The notes beneath the pieces are model-generated. The model did not search any database and was not told the origin of the DNA. It worked only from the letters and a program-made list of their open reading frames with translations. Made by a program: the position numbers and the translations under genes. This document shows positions 10,216-23,624 of a stretch of 64,000 nucleotides of DNA, piece by piece. How positions within the stretch are numbered: the stretch's first letter is position 1; each line of letters begins with the position of its first letter. This DNA comes from Dromaius novaehollandiae (Eukaryota > Chordata > Aves > Casuariiformes > Dromaiidae), in assembly GCF_036370855.1 (NCBI RefSeq), contig NC_088113.1:16078501-16142500 (forward strand), given 5' to 3'.

Positions 10216-12423
10216 TGTCTGCAGAGTTGAAAATAGTGGGTGACCTAAAAGTGCTGAGTATGTGCGTTTTGAGCAACTAATGTTGACCGTGTAGAACTGT
10301 TGACACTATTTCCGTCTCAGGGGGTGCATTTTATGGGGTATATGCTAGTTAATGTGCCCTAGCTGGTTTCCAGGATAGCCTGTACTTTTAGGCACAAAAT
10401 TACTACAAAAATATTAGTGAAAGCACAATATTAAAAAAAGAAAATCTGTCTGAACATCCAGACTCCATTTTCAGCCAGGTAATTTTATCTGCCACAGGTG
10501 GTCACCTGTGAAATGTTGTTCTGCACCGAGTTTAAAGGTGCACCCAGCATCTTCCTCAGTGTCTGCGAATGACTTCCAGTCTGCAGCTTCTTTCTTTTGT
10601 CAAGTCTCGGTCAAGACTAGACGGAACTGAAAATTAAACCCCAGTTGCTGAGGCCTTGTAGGGAAGAGCTGAGAGTCCCCCATGACAAGAACTTCAACAA
10701 ATCTCGCTGAGAAACTCTGGAGGGAGCTATAGACATTTAACACTCCTTGACTCACCAACAGATTTACCATGATGCAGAGTTGGCAGGTGGAGACAGAAAA
10801 AGGTATAGAAAATAAACAAACCTGGAGAGGATTCTTGGATTTCTCAGAAATCCCAGGGAAGAAAATAAATAGAAGGTGCAGGTTCTATTTCTTTCACTCT
10901 CAAATAAAAACAGTTAATATGTGCAGAAGATATAGCTTCACCTTAAATATGACGTACAGAGGCTTTGTTCAGTAACCTTACGACACGACGACGGAAGGGA
11001 AGCATTATGTTCTCCACCGGGACACGGGGGTCCAGGGATGACGGGACTCGTGTCATCGGTGTCCCACTCAGGCTGTCTCCCAGCTATGATGCGCGGTCAC
11101 GAGCACCCTGTTTCTCGTGATTCACAGAACGGGACCTCCCCTGCTGTACGACGTGCTGCGAGGGATCATTGTCACGCTCTTCCCAATTAGTAAAGAAAAC
11201 ACACCGTTGTCCTCGTTGATCGCCTCTGACCTCTCATGACAACCTGATCCCGAGCAGGTAACTTGCTCATGCTTTTCTGTGGTTGGAGACAGGCTATTTT
11301 GACGCTGCTGTTTGAGGCCGCTGTGGACATCTCCAGCGTTTTGGTTGTCTTTGTCGGCCCCCCGAGAGCGTTCTGGCAGTGGAGCCGCCAGGAAGTGTTA
11401 CAGCACTTTAGCCTCTTTCTTTGGTCTGGTCACCGAGAAGTATAATTAAAAAAAAATCTAGCAGAGTCATGCAAGTACACACCTAATGCACTTTAAAGAA
11501 TAACAATAGGAAAAAGTGAATAAACCTTTCAGGGTACCTGGCTCAGTGTGTGTATTTATATGCTAAAAAGCACTGGAGTATTATTTACATGCTTAGCTGG
11601 GGTTTGTCCTTTTCAGGGAAGTCTGGACTGCTACCTGTTATACTTGGCTCATGAAGATTTAAATAAGAATTTATAGACCCTAAACCATCTGCAAAATGTC
11701 CCAGTTCTTCAAGGCCAATGTAAATGCAGTGAGGGGGGAAAACCACAGAAAGAAAAGGTTAACAAGGTTTCTCCTTGCCTCCCCTTTGGCACATTTTATA
11801 ATTAACTTTATAATATCTGAGAGCAAAGGTTTGAAGCAGACAACGCTTACGGGCTCTCCCACATCCTTGGAGATAATTGCAACAGTTTGTTTAGCACGTT
11901 GCACCAGAAGCAACTTTGGTTTTGTTTCAGCGTAACTTGCTGAGAATACATGTGCTGCAGGGCACTATGGAGAACCGGCTTCCCATCTCCAGACGAGAGC
12001 AGCTTGGTGTGATTTGTATCACCCTGCTAATCAGCAATGCGCATTAATTCAAGGTCCCTTTTTGGGGGTGGGGAAGAAGGAAGAATTGAAAATAAGCCAG
12101 CTTTCTATCTTGTGCGAGGTGCCACTGTTTTCCAGGGTGCGAGGGAATTAAGAAGTGCATCGTTCATTTTTACAGACACTTGGAAAGGCAGCTAGAGCAA
12201 TGATCTTGCTGCATGCTGCAGTGAGAGCCATGGGCGTCTGAACCTTCTTCTGCTCCCAGACTCTATCAGCATTAAGGAAATTTAAAATTAAAATAGATCT
12301 TGAAACTCTAGCCCACGTTTTCTTATGAATGACAGGTCCTTCCTGCCCTCAGTCCACCACATTTCTCCAAGCTTGAAAACTGACGCTTCCTTCTTAACAG
12401 CAAAAAGTGGGAAAGACGTTTGT

Positions 12424-12500
12424 GGTCTGGTGGTTACACCATGGGGCTGGAAAGCAGAAGAAGTGTTGTTTCACATCTGGGCCAAGTTTCTTGTTCACCA
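12424..12500 (+). repeat. tRNA-derived SINE (MIR-like) 5' part
   Basis: ggtctggtggttacaccatg resembles the RNA polymerase III A-box region of MIR-type SINEs (ggtctagtggttagagca). It is followed by ggctggaaagcag, a decayed B-box-like gttgtttcacatct, and gggccaagtttcttg in the place of the usual gggcaagtcactt. The order of blocks is correct. Confidence 0.45.
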
Positions 12501-12504
12501 TGGA

Positions 12505-12570
12505 CTTGATCCTGCCAGATACTGAGCACCCATTGATTTTTCAAGGCCAATCCTTCACACAATTCATATG
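12505..12570. repeat. Palindromic repeat family relic beside the SINE
   Basis: gatcctgccagatactgagc continues into acccattgatttttcaagg, matching the 'ctgagcacccattgacttcaa' variant of the palindromic family. It starts within a few bases of the SINE-like block at 12424-12500. Confidence 0.4.
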
Positions 12571-13099
12571 ACTCCAAGTTCTTGTTCCAAAGCAAAATCT
12601 GGGCCTGTATTCAAAAAGTAGGTGCTGATTCTGTGGTTATGCTGCTTCCTTCTCAATCCTGGCAGCCCAGCATTAATTTCCATTCTCCCTTCTGGTGACA
12701 GGAGAGCTGCGATGGTCATACCCTAGCACTTGACACCTCCAAAGCCCTGATTCCTCATTAAAATTTCGTTTTACTCCTGAGGGGGAAGGGAAGCTTTTCT
12801 AGATCAGTTGGAGGTCCCGTTCTCTTCCATTTCTGCCTATACCCAGGGAGGGAGAAGGAGAACAATCTGTAAACAAATTGCTTTTATTTTCAGGAATTGC
12901 AAAGTCACCGCTAGCTCTGACTCTTGCAGGAGGAGAGGCTACTACACAGATGTCGTCCGTGCTGAGACTAGAACCTTTAGGGCAGCATGTGGTTTAGAAA
13001 GTGCAAGCAAACATAATCATATGTCTTGTCTGTTTGCTGGGCAAGTAATAAAACTTCCTCAAGATTTTATCAGTGTTAACCCTTGAGGACTGTAGGGGT

Positions 13100-13280
13100 T
13101 TAGGTGCTAGTATCTTATAAGTACCTTAGAGGCCTGATTCTCAGTCCATTTGCCACGGACCCTGTGGTGACTGTGAACTAACTCTAAGGGTTCTGCAAAA
13201 AATAACCAAGAAAAGCAGGTCCATTGTCAGTAGACTCCATGGGGGTCCATGAATCCTGAAAGGTTGAAAACCACCACTGA
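13100..13280. repeat. Possible hAT/Charlie-type DNA transposon remnant
   Basis: The right end ggttgaaaaccaccactg (13262-13279) is close to the reverse complement of the CAGTGGTTCTCAACC terminal inverted repeat of hAT-Charlie/MER5-type elements. It follows 'gggggtccatgaatcctgaa', which also resembles such elements. The matching left end is not clear; 'aggcctgattctcag' near 13130 may be its decayed form or another repeat. Confidence 0.4.
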
Positions 13281-15500
13281 GATCACTGGAAGGATTGTTT
13301 AGGTTGGATATGGCCCCTTTTTTGTATCCTCACATGTAATCCAATTTTCAGTGTCAGATTTCAGTGTAAGAAGTGCCAATTGCACCACTGCATGCAGAAA
13401 ACCGTGCAGAACTGGCCGACTGCGCAGCTCCGTGGCTCCAAGCATGGCCACTGCCATCCTGCACAGACAGAGGAAATAAGAAGGAACTTGGGCCATCAAT
13501 AAAGAAAGGTAAAATAACCTTCTATTTGTTCAGTGACTGGAGTAACCATAAACAGCTGTTAAAACAGATTGGAGCACACTAAAAATCCAAGCCTTTCCGT
13601 GGTCCCTAGTCCAGGCCTGTTACAAAAAGTCTTGTTTTCTCCTTGTTGAAGCAATCATTCACTTTTTGGGTTCTGGAAGATAAATATGCTCAAGGCATAT
13701 AATGATATCAGCAAAGACAAATTACAAAGGCCACCAGCCAAATTCATGCTACTGTGGGAAATGCATCATAAATCGTTGCAGCAGACACACGTCTACCCTA
13801 GGAGCAATGTTAGTAGGCACCTGTTCGCTGCTTGGGAGCAGCCTCTTGGATGTTATATTCCCGCTAAGAATAAGAATGATCTATAAAGGAATCTGTGAAT
13901 AGCAACAAGGACACGCTTGTGCCCCATGCAGGAAAGCACTTAATCACTTATTTTATTCTTGTTCTACCTAGAAAAGTACTTAAGGACATGCTTACACCTT
14001 ATTTCAAGCCTTGAATGTGTAGTACCCTTGTATGCCCAAAACATTATTCCACTGCGTGCAGCTTTTCTGGTGTATATGCATGCTCTTGCCTGCCCCTGTT
14101 CGAACCTGTAGCAAAATGTTTTCAAAGCTTTCTTTAAGAGTAGAAGCAAAGGGTGGAATAAAGGATGTCTTTTAAGTGCATTGGATTATTTAACACACTT
14201 TCATCTCTGAGTGCATGGTGGGTATCTGATTGTTCGGCACGCCTGTCCAGCATGCTGCTTCGCACAAGCTCTCCTTGCTGCCCCATAACAACCACCAACT
14301 GTCCCAAAGTGCTGACCTATTAACCACACAAACTCTGCTAAATATTGCCATGTGTAAGTGTACTACTAGATTTCTAATTGCTAAAAACACGTCCTTCCTG
14401 CATTCAATAGCCTCTAGAAGAGATTGTTAACATCTGGGTATTTGGCACAATAGAGTCTTTAAACTTAAAGGAGTGTTGTCCAGGTTAGCCAGTGGGTTTG
14501 GCCGTATTTGTATTCGTGTATATGATTTTTTCAGTATTGTTCATGTTCTGTATAAACTGCTCAATGAATCTTATGAGGGTCAAATCAGCACAGTTCATTA
14601 TAAGACAAATAGACCTGAGAGAAGATGCTGTCCTGCTTAGGTGGCTCTGCAACCTCAGACAGGTGATGGGGGGCTTGGACTGCTTTTTGGCCAGGTGTAC
14701 AGCCTTATTCCAGGAGAACAAGGTGCTGGAGGGACAAAACCTATTTGTTACAAAGTTTGATCTGCTTAAGAAAAGATTGTCTGATGTGGCTGCCTGGGAT
14801 AGCTGTGAGCCTCATGACCCAAGATGTCCCAGTTGTTCCCAACCACTTTGGGATCAGTGTGTGAAGAGTCGTCCAGACAGTGTGTTTCCCTAGTGGCTTC
14901 TGCGGTGAAAGACTCCATCTTATATATGGCTGTAATCATTTTGAAAACCTACTTTTATTTTCCACCACTAACTGCAAGAGGCTTTTCCCCTCTGCTTTTT
15001 GCTTGCCTTGGAGGAGGAAAACAGACAAGTCATTTTTATTCTTGTTTCTAGACAGTGTCAGTTCCTGCAATTGTGAACTGGTTTGCTGTTACAGCATTTG
15101 TGTTGTTAGCATGAAAAAGAGATGTCTAGACCCACTAGTGCTGGGGGAGAGATTTTTTTGGTATTTGAACTATAAATATGACCCATTTCCCTTCATCTTA
15201 TATTTTGTAAAGCCTTGTTTTGTACAAAAATATCTAATCTTAAATCAAACCATGTCTCTCTCTAGTCACACCAATTCTTTGGAGCCAGTGCAGTCTATCA
15301 CATCGGTGGCAGTTTAGGTATTCCAAAATAGGACGATTATAAATCTGGCCTCTGTACTGCGTGTCTAGAAAGCCTGCACATTCCCAAACCTCAGGGATAA
15401 AGCAGAGTTACTCTGCATTTACAGAAGCAAGATTTCAACCTTACTATCTCAGTGTGCTGAATTTGTGCTGGGAACAACGGCATTGTGAGCCTCCAGAGTC
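13281..15500. other. Non-coding AT-rich sequence
   Basis: No recognisable gene. A 133-codon open frame on the plus strand (14492-14893) begins with a hydrophobic stretch, resembles no family I know and has no flanking signals; it is probably chance. Confidence 0.5.
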
Positions 15501-15625
15501 AAGCTTTCACAGAAGGAGACAACTTCTTCTGTGACTGCCCTCAAACCTGGAACGTGCTCCCAGAAGAGGCAGTCCCAGTAGCTGACCTCAGACCACAGCT
15601 CCTTCAGAATTAGATGCAAAACCCA
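15500..15625. repeat. Possible ancient interspersed repeat
   Basis: cctggaacgtgctcccagaa ... gatgcaaaacccacttcttt follows a phrase order (ggaacgtgctccc, then aaaacccatctcttt) that I have seen repeated in sauropsid genomes, probably from an old LINE or DNA element. The family cannot be named. Confidence 0.3.
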
Positions 15626-17526
15626 CTTCTTTCCCCTCCTCTACCCACAATAATATCAGTGCACAGCAATGCTGGGGTCAAGCCTCCACTGAAGGACAAA
15701 GAGAGCAAGCAAGTGCTGGGTTCCCAGTCTCCTAACGGGACCCGACTGCAGCAGCATTTGCTTCAGCAGGAGGAAGTGTGGAACTGGGGCTTTTCTGACC
15801 CAATTCCTGAACCCTTTGGCATGCTCAGGTGTGGAGTGTTTCACAAAGGAGAGAGTTGTTACCCCCTGTGCCTCCTCTTAATCAGCATTGTGCCCTCCTC
15901 CACTCACTTCTTAGGCATGGCAGGGTTTTCCTCTGCTAATTTGCCCATCAGCTTCCTTTCCTTCTTTCACAGTCCTTTTCCACATGGACTTTCCATGCTA
16001 TCCTGTCCCTGTTAGTGCAAAGCGTATGCAGAAGCCTGACTGCACCAGTGCTGAGAAGCCCCAGTTATAAGATGCTGGAAGTGCTTATCGATGCAGGTGC
16101 CGTGGGTCTGCAGCTGCAGAGGTGACGCAGGACAGAGGTGAGACACAGAACTGAGGCCCCAGCCTGAAATTTTAAGCTGCCGGGGAACCTCTGAGGCACC
16201 GAAGGCACGAGGTGCAATTGATGCTCTTCCCTCGGAGGCATGACTGGTGTTACATTTCCTGAGCTGGACAAGGGTGGTCCAGATGTCCATGACAGATTTT
16301 TGCATGACCACTTTGCAGTTTTGTTTTTCTAGCTGTTCGGTCTTCTTCCCTCGTTTAAAAAGGATCTTCATATGCAGTTGCTGTCGTTAGAATCACTGCC
16401 CTAAAAAAGAAGTTACATCAAACTTTAGCTTTTGGTAGTTTTTCGGATCTCTCGTTGCTAGTGGGGAAAAAAAGACAAAATTATAAAGACAGGAAAATAG
16501 AACTGTGTGGCAGTAATTTTTGTGGATTCTGTGACATTTTTTTTTTCGAATAAGCTAGTAGTGCAGCCATATGCTGAAAAAATATGCCCAGTTTTACCAA
16601 AGCTACTCACAAATCAAATAATTGCACACATGAACAGATTACTCAACTGCATACGCATTTTGAACAATCTGCAACACTTTTTTTTCTATGGAGCAGATTC
16701 TGAATTATTCAGGCAGTCTAGAAAGAGTCAAAATACAAAAAAAGAGGCATGATTCTGTCTCCATCTCCATCTTTATTCTCCTGGCTGTTTGTGTGTCCAG
16801 TCCCCAATCGCTGTGTGTGCAGAGGTCCCAGTCCTGCATGCAGGGAGCTGCACAGGATCCCTGTGGATGCGAAGTAACCCGAAGCCCAGTTGAAAGTCTC
16901 CAGATTGCTGCAAAGATGGGCAGGTCCAAAATGATGATTCAGTCACTGTTCAGGAAAGAAATTGGAATGGTCCGAATGTGTTTACTGACCAGTATGCTAC
17001 TAGTATGGAAAAGATAGCTGTTCAAGCGCTGTGCTTTCTACCCATAGATGAGAGACATGATGCAAACAGCTACAGCCTCTTTGGTTATGAAGGGCAACGC
17101 AACAACACAGGTGATGGAAGAAGCTCTTTTTCTGCTTTAGTTACTAAAAATCTCAGTTACCTACAGGCTGTGATCTAAATGCATGACCAGAAAGTGAAAG
17201 GTGGTCTCTCTTGGCCTCAACTGGGGGCTCATTCAGCTGAAAATGCATCGGACGGAGGCTTTACTACAGAGAGCTCGGCTGTCCCGTGAGCTGATCCCTG
17301 CTCTCGGAGATCAGAGGACTCTTCTGAGATGCCTCTGATCCTGAGCTCTGTTACTTGCCTCAGTATACCTGGAGGATGGATCATCATAGTAATATTAGAA
17401 TTTGAATCTCGCAGGGCATCGCATTTGAATCCCTTCTTTCCTTTTGTTCAATAGGCAAATCCTGTTACGTGTGAGAAAATGCAAAGTGTTGAGTGTATAA
17501 ATGTCTGTCCCTCTTTCTGGACGTGC
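15626..17526. other. Non-coding sequence, no recognised feature
   Basis: Open frames of up to 133 codons occur (15614-16015 plus, 16012-16371 minus) but show no domain, repeat or splice context. Short T and A runs occur near 16535-16545 and 16678-16684. Confidence 0.5.
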
Positions 17527-17582
17527 CCAGTCCAAGTCCCACTGAGTTCAGTGGAAAGTCTGCTGTTTGCCTCGGTGGGGTT
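17527..17582. repeat. Palindromic repeat family relic
   Basis: cagtccaagtcccactgagt then tcagtggaaagtctgctgtt: the arms cactgagt.cagtgg keep the family's inverted arrangement. Diverged. Confidence 0.4.
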
Positions 17583-17639
17583 TGGCGACTCTTATACGGC
17601 TATAACACACATTTCTCTGATAATAGAAAAATAAGTTAA

Positions 17640-17960
17640 AACAGTTGCTGAACCACATGTTCACTTTTGGATTATCAAACCTAAGTTTTCATTGCCTTAT
17701 TTCTTCATTAGTACATTGAACATCAACTCTTTGGTCACTTCTAAACTTTAGTCAAGGAGAAATAACCCTCCCCCAATGGACATTTTAATCTTGTTTCTGT
17801 ATTATTAAAGCAAATTAAATGTTAATTGCTGCTAGGTAAATTAATCTAAAACAATGATTTTCAATTCATCCCCCAAACAGAGAGAAAATAAAGATAATTG
17901 TGCAGCATTTCCTGCTGAATAAAGGGAGCAAGGACTTCTTCCCCAAATAATACTTTTTAA
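17640..17960. other. AT-rich block with homeobox-like cores; candidate conserved non-coding element
   Basis: It contains repeated TTAAT/AATTA cores (aaattaaatgttaattgctg, gtaaattaatctaaaac) and SOX-like acaatg motifs, without simple-repeat structure. Such composition is typical of deeply conserved developmental enhancers but is not proof. Conservation cannot be judged here. Confidence 0.25.
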
Positions 17961-20900
17961 ATAAAGTACTTCTGAAGATTACTGTTATTGTATATTTTGA
18001 AATGTCTGGTACTTTCGAATGCCCAGCTAAGCTGACTGCAGTAATTGTTAGGAAAATATTTCCCTCCCTGTCTCGGAGGTGGCTGTATAAGAACTGTGAC
18101 TTTGTTTAAGGAAAGATTAAAAAGGAACGAGAAATTGCCATTGTAGATTCAAGAGCACTCTGAAAATATGAAGCCCAGCTGCGTTGCTGGACTCAGCGCG
18201 TGACGCCCATGCTGCTACGATGAGCAGAGCCGAGTCCGGCGATGGAAATAATCAGCGCCGCTGGTTGCAGCGTGGGCTATTAGCAGCTCGCAGGCAAGGC
18301 TTCGAAGGGACCGTCCATCTGGGGTCCTCGCCGCACGCACTCGCCCCTTCATTAAATGTGGGATGGGTCTTCTAATCTGACCGCGCTGCTCCAGGACGCT
18401 GGGTGTTTCAAAAGCTGTTGCAAGCTAGCTACCCCGAAATCAAGGCATCCCAAAACGCACGCAAATTGGGATCCTTCCATCTGGATTTCCAGCAGCGCTC
18501 CCCACAGCCATCCACATTCTAGCATCCAGCTCTTGTGCTGCCAGAGTCTTAAAGATGGCTTTGGACTGAAATTTCAGTAAGGTTCACGAATAAAAAGTTT
18601 CAGCTGTCACCAGCAAGCAAAATCTTTGCGTTTTAAAATACTACCTTTGATCTTCCGAACAAAAGCATTGGCATTATTCTGTGGAGCAAAGAAGAAGCTG
18701 TGAAGATCACAACCTCTTCCACATCAGTGCAACCATACGAAGAAAAAGAAATAAATTGAAAAAATGTCTCTATTATATAATCTACACATTAACAGGTGGA
18801 AAAACAGCAACATAATTTAGCTTTCGACACAGAAATGTCTTCCTTGGAGCCAAGCAAATTCACTCCGGTGTTTAATCTGAACAGTTGCCAGTACTCTGTC
18901 TGTAATGGGAATCCAGTGGAAACTCAGGGGGAGAAAGAATTAAAGATAAATGCCACTTTTAGTGCAGCAGCAAGCTTCATAAGGGCTAGCAGAGCCCAGT
19001 CCCCGATGTGCTGGAGCGCTGCTGGGGGGACGAGGCTGCTGGTTTGCTTTAGAGAGTTGTGCTTTACCCCGTCTCCAAGGGGGCTTGCACAGTGTTTAAC
19101 TCCAGCTGTAGAGCCGCTTATCACAGTCTGCCCAGTCATCGGGGGTCTTGCACGGGAAGACTGTATTAATGCATGAAGCTGGGCTTGTAATCACAACCAA
19201 CTACCCTTTGGCCATCAGAATTCAGAGGTCTCCATGAATTGTTTCTGCTTGGAGGAAAAGGCGGATTTCAATAAGAAAATTCCTAGGACCTGAGGAAGAC
19301 TACTTCTGTGCAAGTGTGGAGGAAGGGCTTGGCGGAGTGGAGCGGAGGTTTGCATTCGGTCGTAGCCCCATTTAAAATGCAGAGGGTGTCAAAATTAATA
19401 TTTTTTTCTGTAAATTTCGCAGATGTTGTTTATTAATAGGAAAGCCTGAGATGTTCAAAGGAGGCGAAGGGAGTTAAGCTGCCCGTGCTCCTGAATTTTA
19501 ATGATACATGTACTCCGTAGGCGCTTTTAAAAGCCCAGCTTTAATGTGTTGCTTCATGCTAGGCTAGAAAGCTTCATTCCAAGCAATAATTAAAAGTCTT
19601 CTAATCCCAAGAAAAATTAGAGCAAGCCAGAGAGCCCATTTTTAGTCATTAGACTAAAGCTACTAAAATTGAAGCCACTTCATAGAAATTGCTTTCCATT
19701 TTTTATTGTTAAGGTTATGCACTCAACACACTGTTTCACTCTGAATCAAAAGCTGTTAAGTGTGGCAAATATAATGTTAAACATTTTAACAATAAGGTTT
19801 TTCTGTCTAATCAATCTCTCTGTTGCTACAGCAAATGTAATTATTTTAATGGAGTGCCAAGATAAGTAAGAAACTGAAAGTAATCTGAAAATTTCTCTAA
19901 CTGCCTGTTAATGGTGGACTTTCCTTCATTTTCTGCTTTGAAAACATTCCAAGAGCGTTCAGAACTTGAGTGAAATATCTCCTTAAATATTACCTAAGAA
20001 TCACTTTTGTGTTGGCTGGTTTAAATGAAACAAAAAGCTTCTAAAACTTACTGCAGTCTTTCCTTTTGCAAAAATCTTTAAAAAAAAATCTGGAACTTAC
20101 TTCTCCTTTGTTTGCGTTGTCAGATGTTTTAATTAGGTTCCTAGAAACTGAGCAGAAATTGATCTTTTTACCCTTAGGATAAACCAGAGTAAAATTAAGA
20201 AAATTAATAAAAATACAGGAGGGGAAACTTATAAAAGAATTTAGTATGGGAGTGAGATATATAAATAAAATAAAATGCTTCTGATACCAAAATTGCATAG
20301 CCATAATGAGGACGCTGCAGTAACATAACTTGGTTGGAAGGACTACTGCAAATTATCATTTAGTATTTTCAAAGCTTTTTGCTTATTGGAGAAATAGATA
20401 GATGGACATATATGCATAACAGGGTTGTGCCCCAGTCAGTAGCTGGTTCCCCACGTTGCCTTTGGCCTGGCTGCAAGGACCAAGTCCAGCTCCACCTCCT
20501 CGGCATCTGATGTGTCCTGTGCTGGGGAGATCTGGCCTGGCTGCCACGCTCGGGTACCGCAGCGCAAGGGCTCTGGGGACCTACGGACCTGGACCAGGTT
20601 CTGCTCGTAGCCCCAGAGAGGCACTCCCAGGAGGAGAGGCAGGGTAAAGCAGTTTTCTAATAGATTTTAATTCCTCGGAAATGCTTTTTTAATAGCTCCG
20701 TCTTGTTTGGAGAGGGACCTTAGTGCGTCTGCCACGTCACGGCGACGAACAGCAAGAAACCCGCTCGGCCCATTTGGGCCTCCAAACGTCAGCCGCTGCG
20801 CGCTGCCCGCGCCTGGTCCCCGGTGCCAGCCGCCGCTGGAAAACGCGTTAGTGTTTTGCAGGCAGATCACTGAAATCCATCACCGGCCAAGAGTTACTAG

Positions 20901-23620
20901 GCAATAGACATCATTGTTCGGGCGGTTTTGGCATGAATTAGGACCTGGCCATGGCGTTGCTTAAGGCAGGAGGCATGCAGTCACCCGCCTTCTCTTTCTC
21001 ATCTGGAACGTCGCGGCACAGCATGCCGTCGCGAGACACTGTTATTGCAGCCTACGGTATGTTTTGAATGTTGCTACTGCCATTAACTTCTCAGAAGCAG
21101 GCTCCCTCTTGAGCCCCTCAACGTAATGCCTTAAATCTTCAAGCCTGCCACGACTCCGTTGCCTAGTCCCAGCTTCAGAGATATATTGGCTGTGACAATA
21201 ATGGGTCTCAGCACAAAGCTTATAAACCGGGAGCATTTTTGCAGGCCTGTGGTTTCCTCCTAGCTAATAACTGCGTTTCAGTGATCAGAGGGAAAAGGGC
21301 CAGGATAATTCGCCTCTATCCTGCTTGCCCTTACCTGTCACGTTACTCCAGGATATTTTCAACACGCAAGCCTTAGGCCAGCTATGGCCGTGCAAAACTC
21401 AGCTGTTTCGTGGTCCATACAGATAGTTTCCCAAGTTCTGCTTCTCACAGCTTCTCCCACTGAGTTTGTTTTCTAAGAGGAGAACTTCACTATGAAGAGT
21501 AATTTCACTGCATTTCTTTGCAAAGAGAGTATCACCTAAGGTTTTCGGTAAATTGAGAGGCTAGGAATAAAATACTATACGCTGGTGTTGAGGATGTTCT
21601 CAATGCAATCCATGTGCAACTAAGGCCCATAACACACCAGTGAGGGCAGTTCTGCCATATACTTTTTCACATGGAAAGACTAAACCCGGGAGTGTTTAAA
21701 CAAGTTATTCAGCATCACTTGAAGAGCAGAAAAGTAGAAAGAGTGGAAAAGGGGCGAGTGTAGGTGTTCCAGAGGCTGACTGTGCTGCGAGAGGGGTCCA
21801 GGCTTTTGTTTGCCATTGGAAGCATCATGCTTGCATTTCCTATTGCTCCAGTGCAGCCGTGTTATAGTCACTTATCAGCCACATGGACATGGAAGCAGAT
21901 ACTGAGTTTGTGATTCTGACTGCATTTTACCCGCTGCCTTGATGCCCCCTGTTCTTCGGTCAGGCTGCTCGCAGGCTTTCCCCATGAACCCAGTAATGCA
22001 TTGTAATTTGCTGTATCTGTTTCCCAATGGTTTTCTTCCATAAAATTACATGAAGTTTAGTCTCAGCTCTGATAGAAGAACTCCTCTACCTCTGTAACTA
22101 TTCATGCTAGGTAGAAATGTGAGTAATGTTTACTCATATCTCAGTGGTGGGCTGGAGAATATCCCAGACACTAATGCGTAATTTTTAATCTTAATATACT
22201 AAACATAGTTTCCCCTAAAGATAGGTAACTCTGGTTATGCCCCTGATTAATTGAAATCATCCACTGGCTTTTTAGCAAGTATTCCATTGCAGTTTATGTG
22301 TGCAAATAGAGAAGAACTTCCAGTGCAATTTTTGCTGTATTGGAAGAATTTAAATAATCAATAAATACTTTGAAATAAAACTAAGACGCAAAGAACTCAA
22401 CATCTGAATATCCTTTGATTGAAGCAGCCTTTCTCTTCTTCCATATAATTTTCTTTCTGTGGAATCTTTTTGACACCTTTTATCTGTCTGTGTAAGACTC
22501 TCCGTGTCTGATAAGCCGAACTCAGCTTTGTGGAGAGACAGGGTACAGCAGACAGCACAACGGCTCGTTCTTCGTGACTTTGCTTTGGGAGAGTTCAGCT
22601 GCCCCTGAAGAGCTGCACATGACACAGACAAACATTTCGCACCTTTGTAATATGGAGCAGCTGTAAGTGATGCTGTGCCTATGCTGCTTTGATATATGAT
22701 GTAAAAAAGTAAAAATTCAAAATCTGTCCAATCCACTGACCTGAGCAGGAGGCAGCTGTCCTCCAAGGAGTGCAGAAGGCAAAGACGCTTTGTTGTTGGC
22801 TGCTGGAAATAGTGCAAAGGACTCGAATGCAGCTCCATGACTCTCTGCAATGGGTTTGTGCGTGTGTGTGTGTGTGTGTGTGCACGCCAACCTCTTACAG
22901 AGATGCAGTTTTCAAGAGGAAGATTTTAAGCACTTCCTGAAGATTCAATACCATTAAAGGGCACTGTGTATCACTGTCTTGGTAACACACCTCTGCTCCC
23001 AGTTTGCATCCATAGCTGCCTGTGCATCCATCCTCCCTCTGCTCTCTTGCTTATTTAGGTATTAAAATCTTCGGCACGGGGCCAGCCTTTTAATATATGT
23101 TTGCGAAATCCCTAGCACAACAGAGCCCCTATTCTTGTTTGAGTATTTAGCAATGGAATAATGAACAGAGGAAATAATAGCATAGGTGCTGAACAGGCTG
23201 AACGTGGTCAGCTCAGGACCCGATTACCGACTTTGAACACTCAGTTGCACACTCACATCTCCTCTCTGGTCCCTCTTCCTTCCCCTGATACACACATATG
23301 TCTTAAAGATTTGGAAAAGCACTGTGGACCTGATGAAACATTTACGAAGACACTTCAGTGGGTAACGGAAGTCCTGATGTCACTGTTGTGGCTATGTCGT
23401 TGGGGAGAAAGGCATCAGCAGGAGAGAGGACGAGGATTTTTAATGGAAGCTTTGAGCTGTCTGTAAAGGTAGTAATATTTGAAAGCTGAAGCAAGAAAAG
23501 GCTCTCTGTTTCCCAGCATACCAATGAATGAGAAAATGGAAGGAATGGCAAAAAGAATCGGGAATTGAAAAGCAAGTGTTTCCAATCATCTTAAGGACTT
23601 ACTATTCCTTTTTTTAAGCT
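17961..23620. other. Non-coding sequence with one GC-richer patch and a GT microsatellite
   Basis: Mostly AT-rich. A CpG-containing stretch lies at about 20450-20870. AT-rich sequence around 19380-19660 is another possible conserved element. A 166-codon minus-strand open frame (22350-22850) and the GT repeat (22856-22882) are described separately. Confidence 0.5.
22856..22882. repeat. (GT)n microsatellite
   Basis: About 13 dinucleotide units of TG/GT with one C interruption near the start, likely polymorphic. Confidence 0.9.
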
Positions 23621-23624
23621 GCAG

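Larger units (their letters stand above)
8111..12420. other. AT-rich flank upstream of the CpG-island promoter
   Basis: No gene recognised. It contains a palindromic repeat relic (8536-8595), a short CpG-rich patch (9385-9480), an AT-rich tandem repeat (10155-10215) and an AT-rich block around 11780-11830 with homeobox-type TAATTA cores. Scattered open frames stay under 100 codons. Confidence 0.55.

Noticed and set aside
14492..14893. 133-codon plus-strand frame with hydrophobic start
   Set aside because: No Kozak support, no family resemblance and no splice or promoter context; likely chance.
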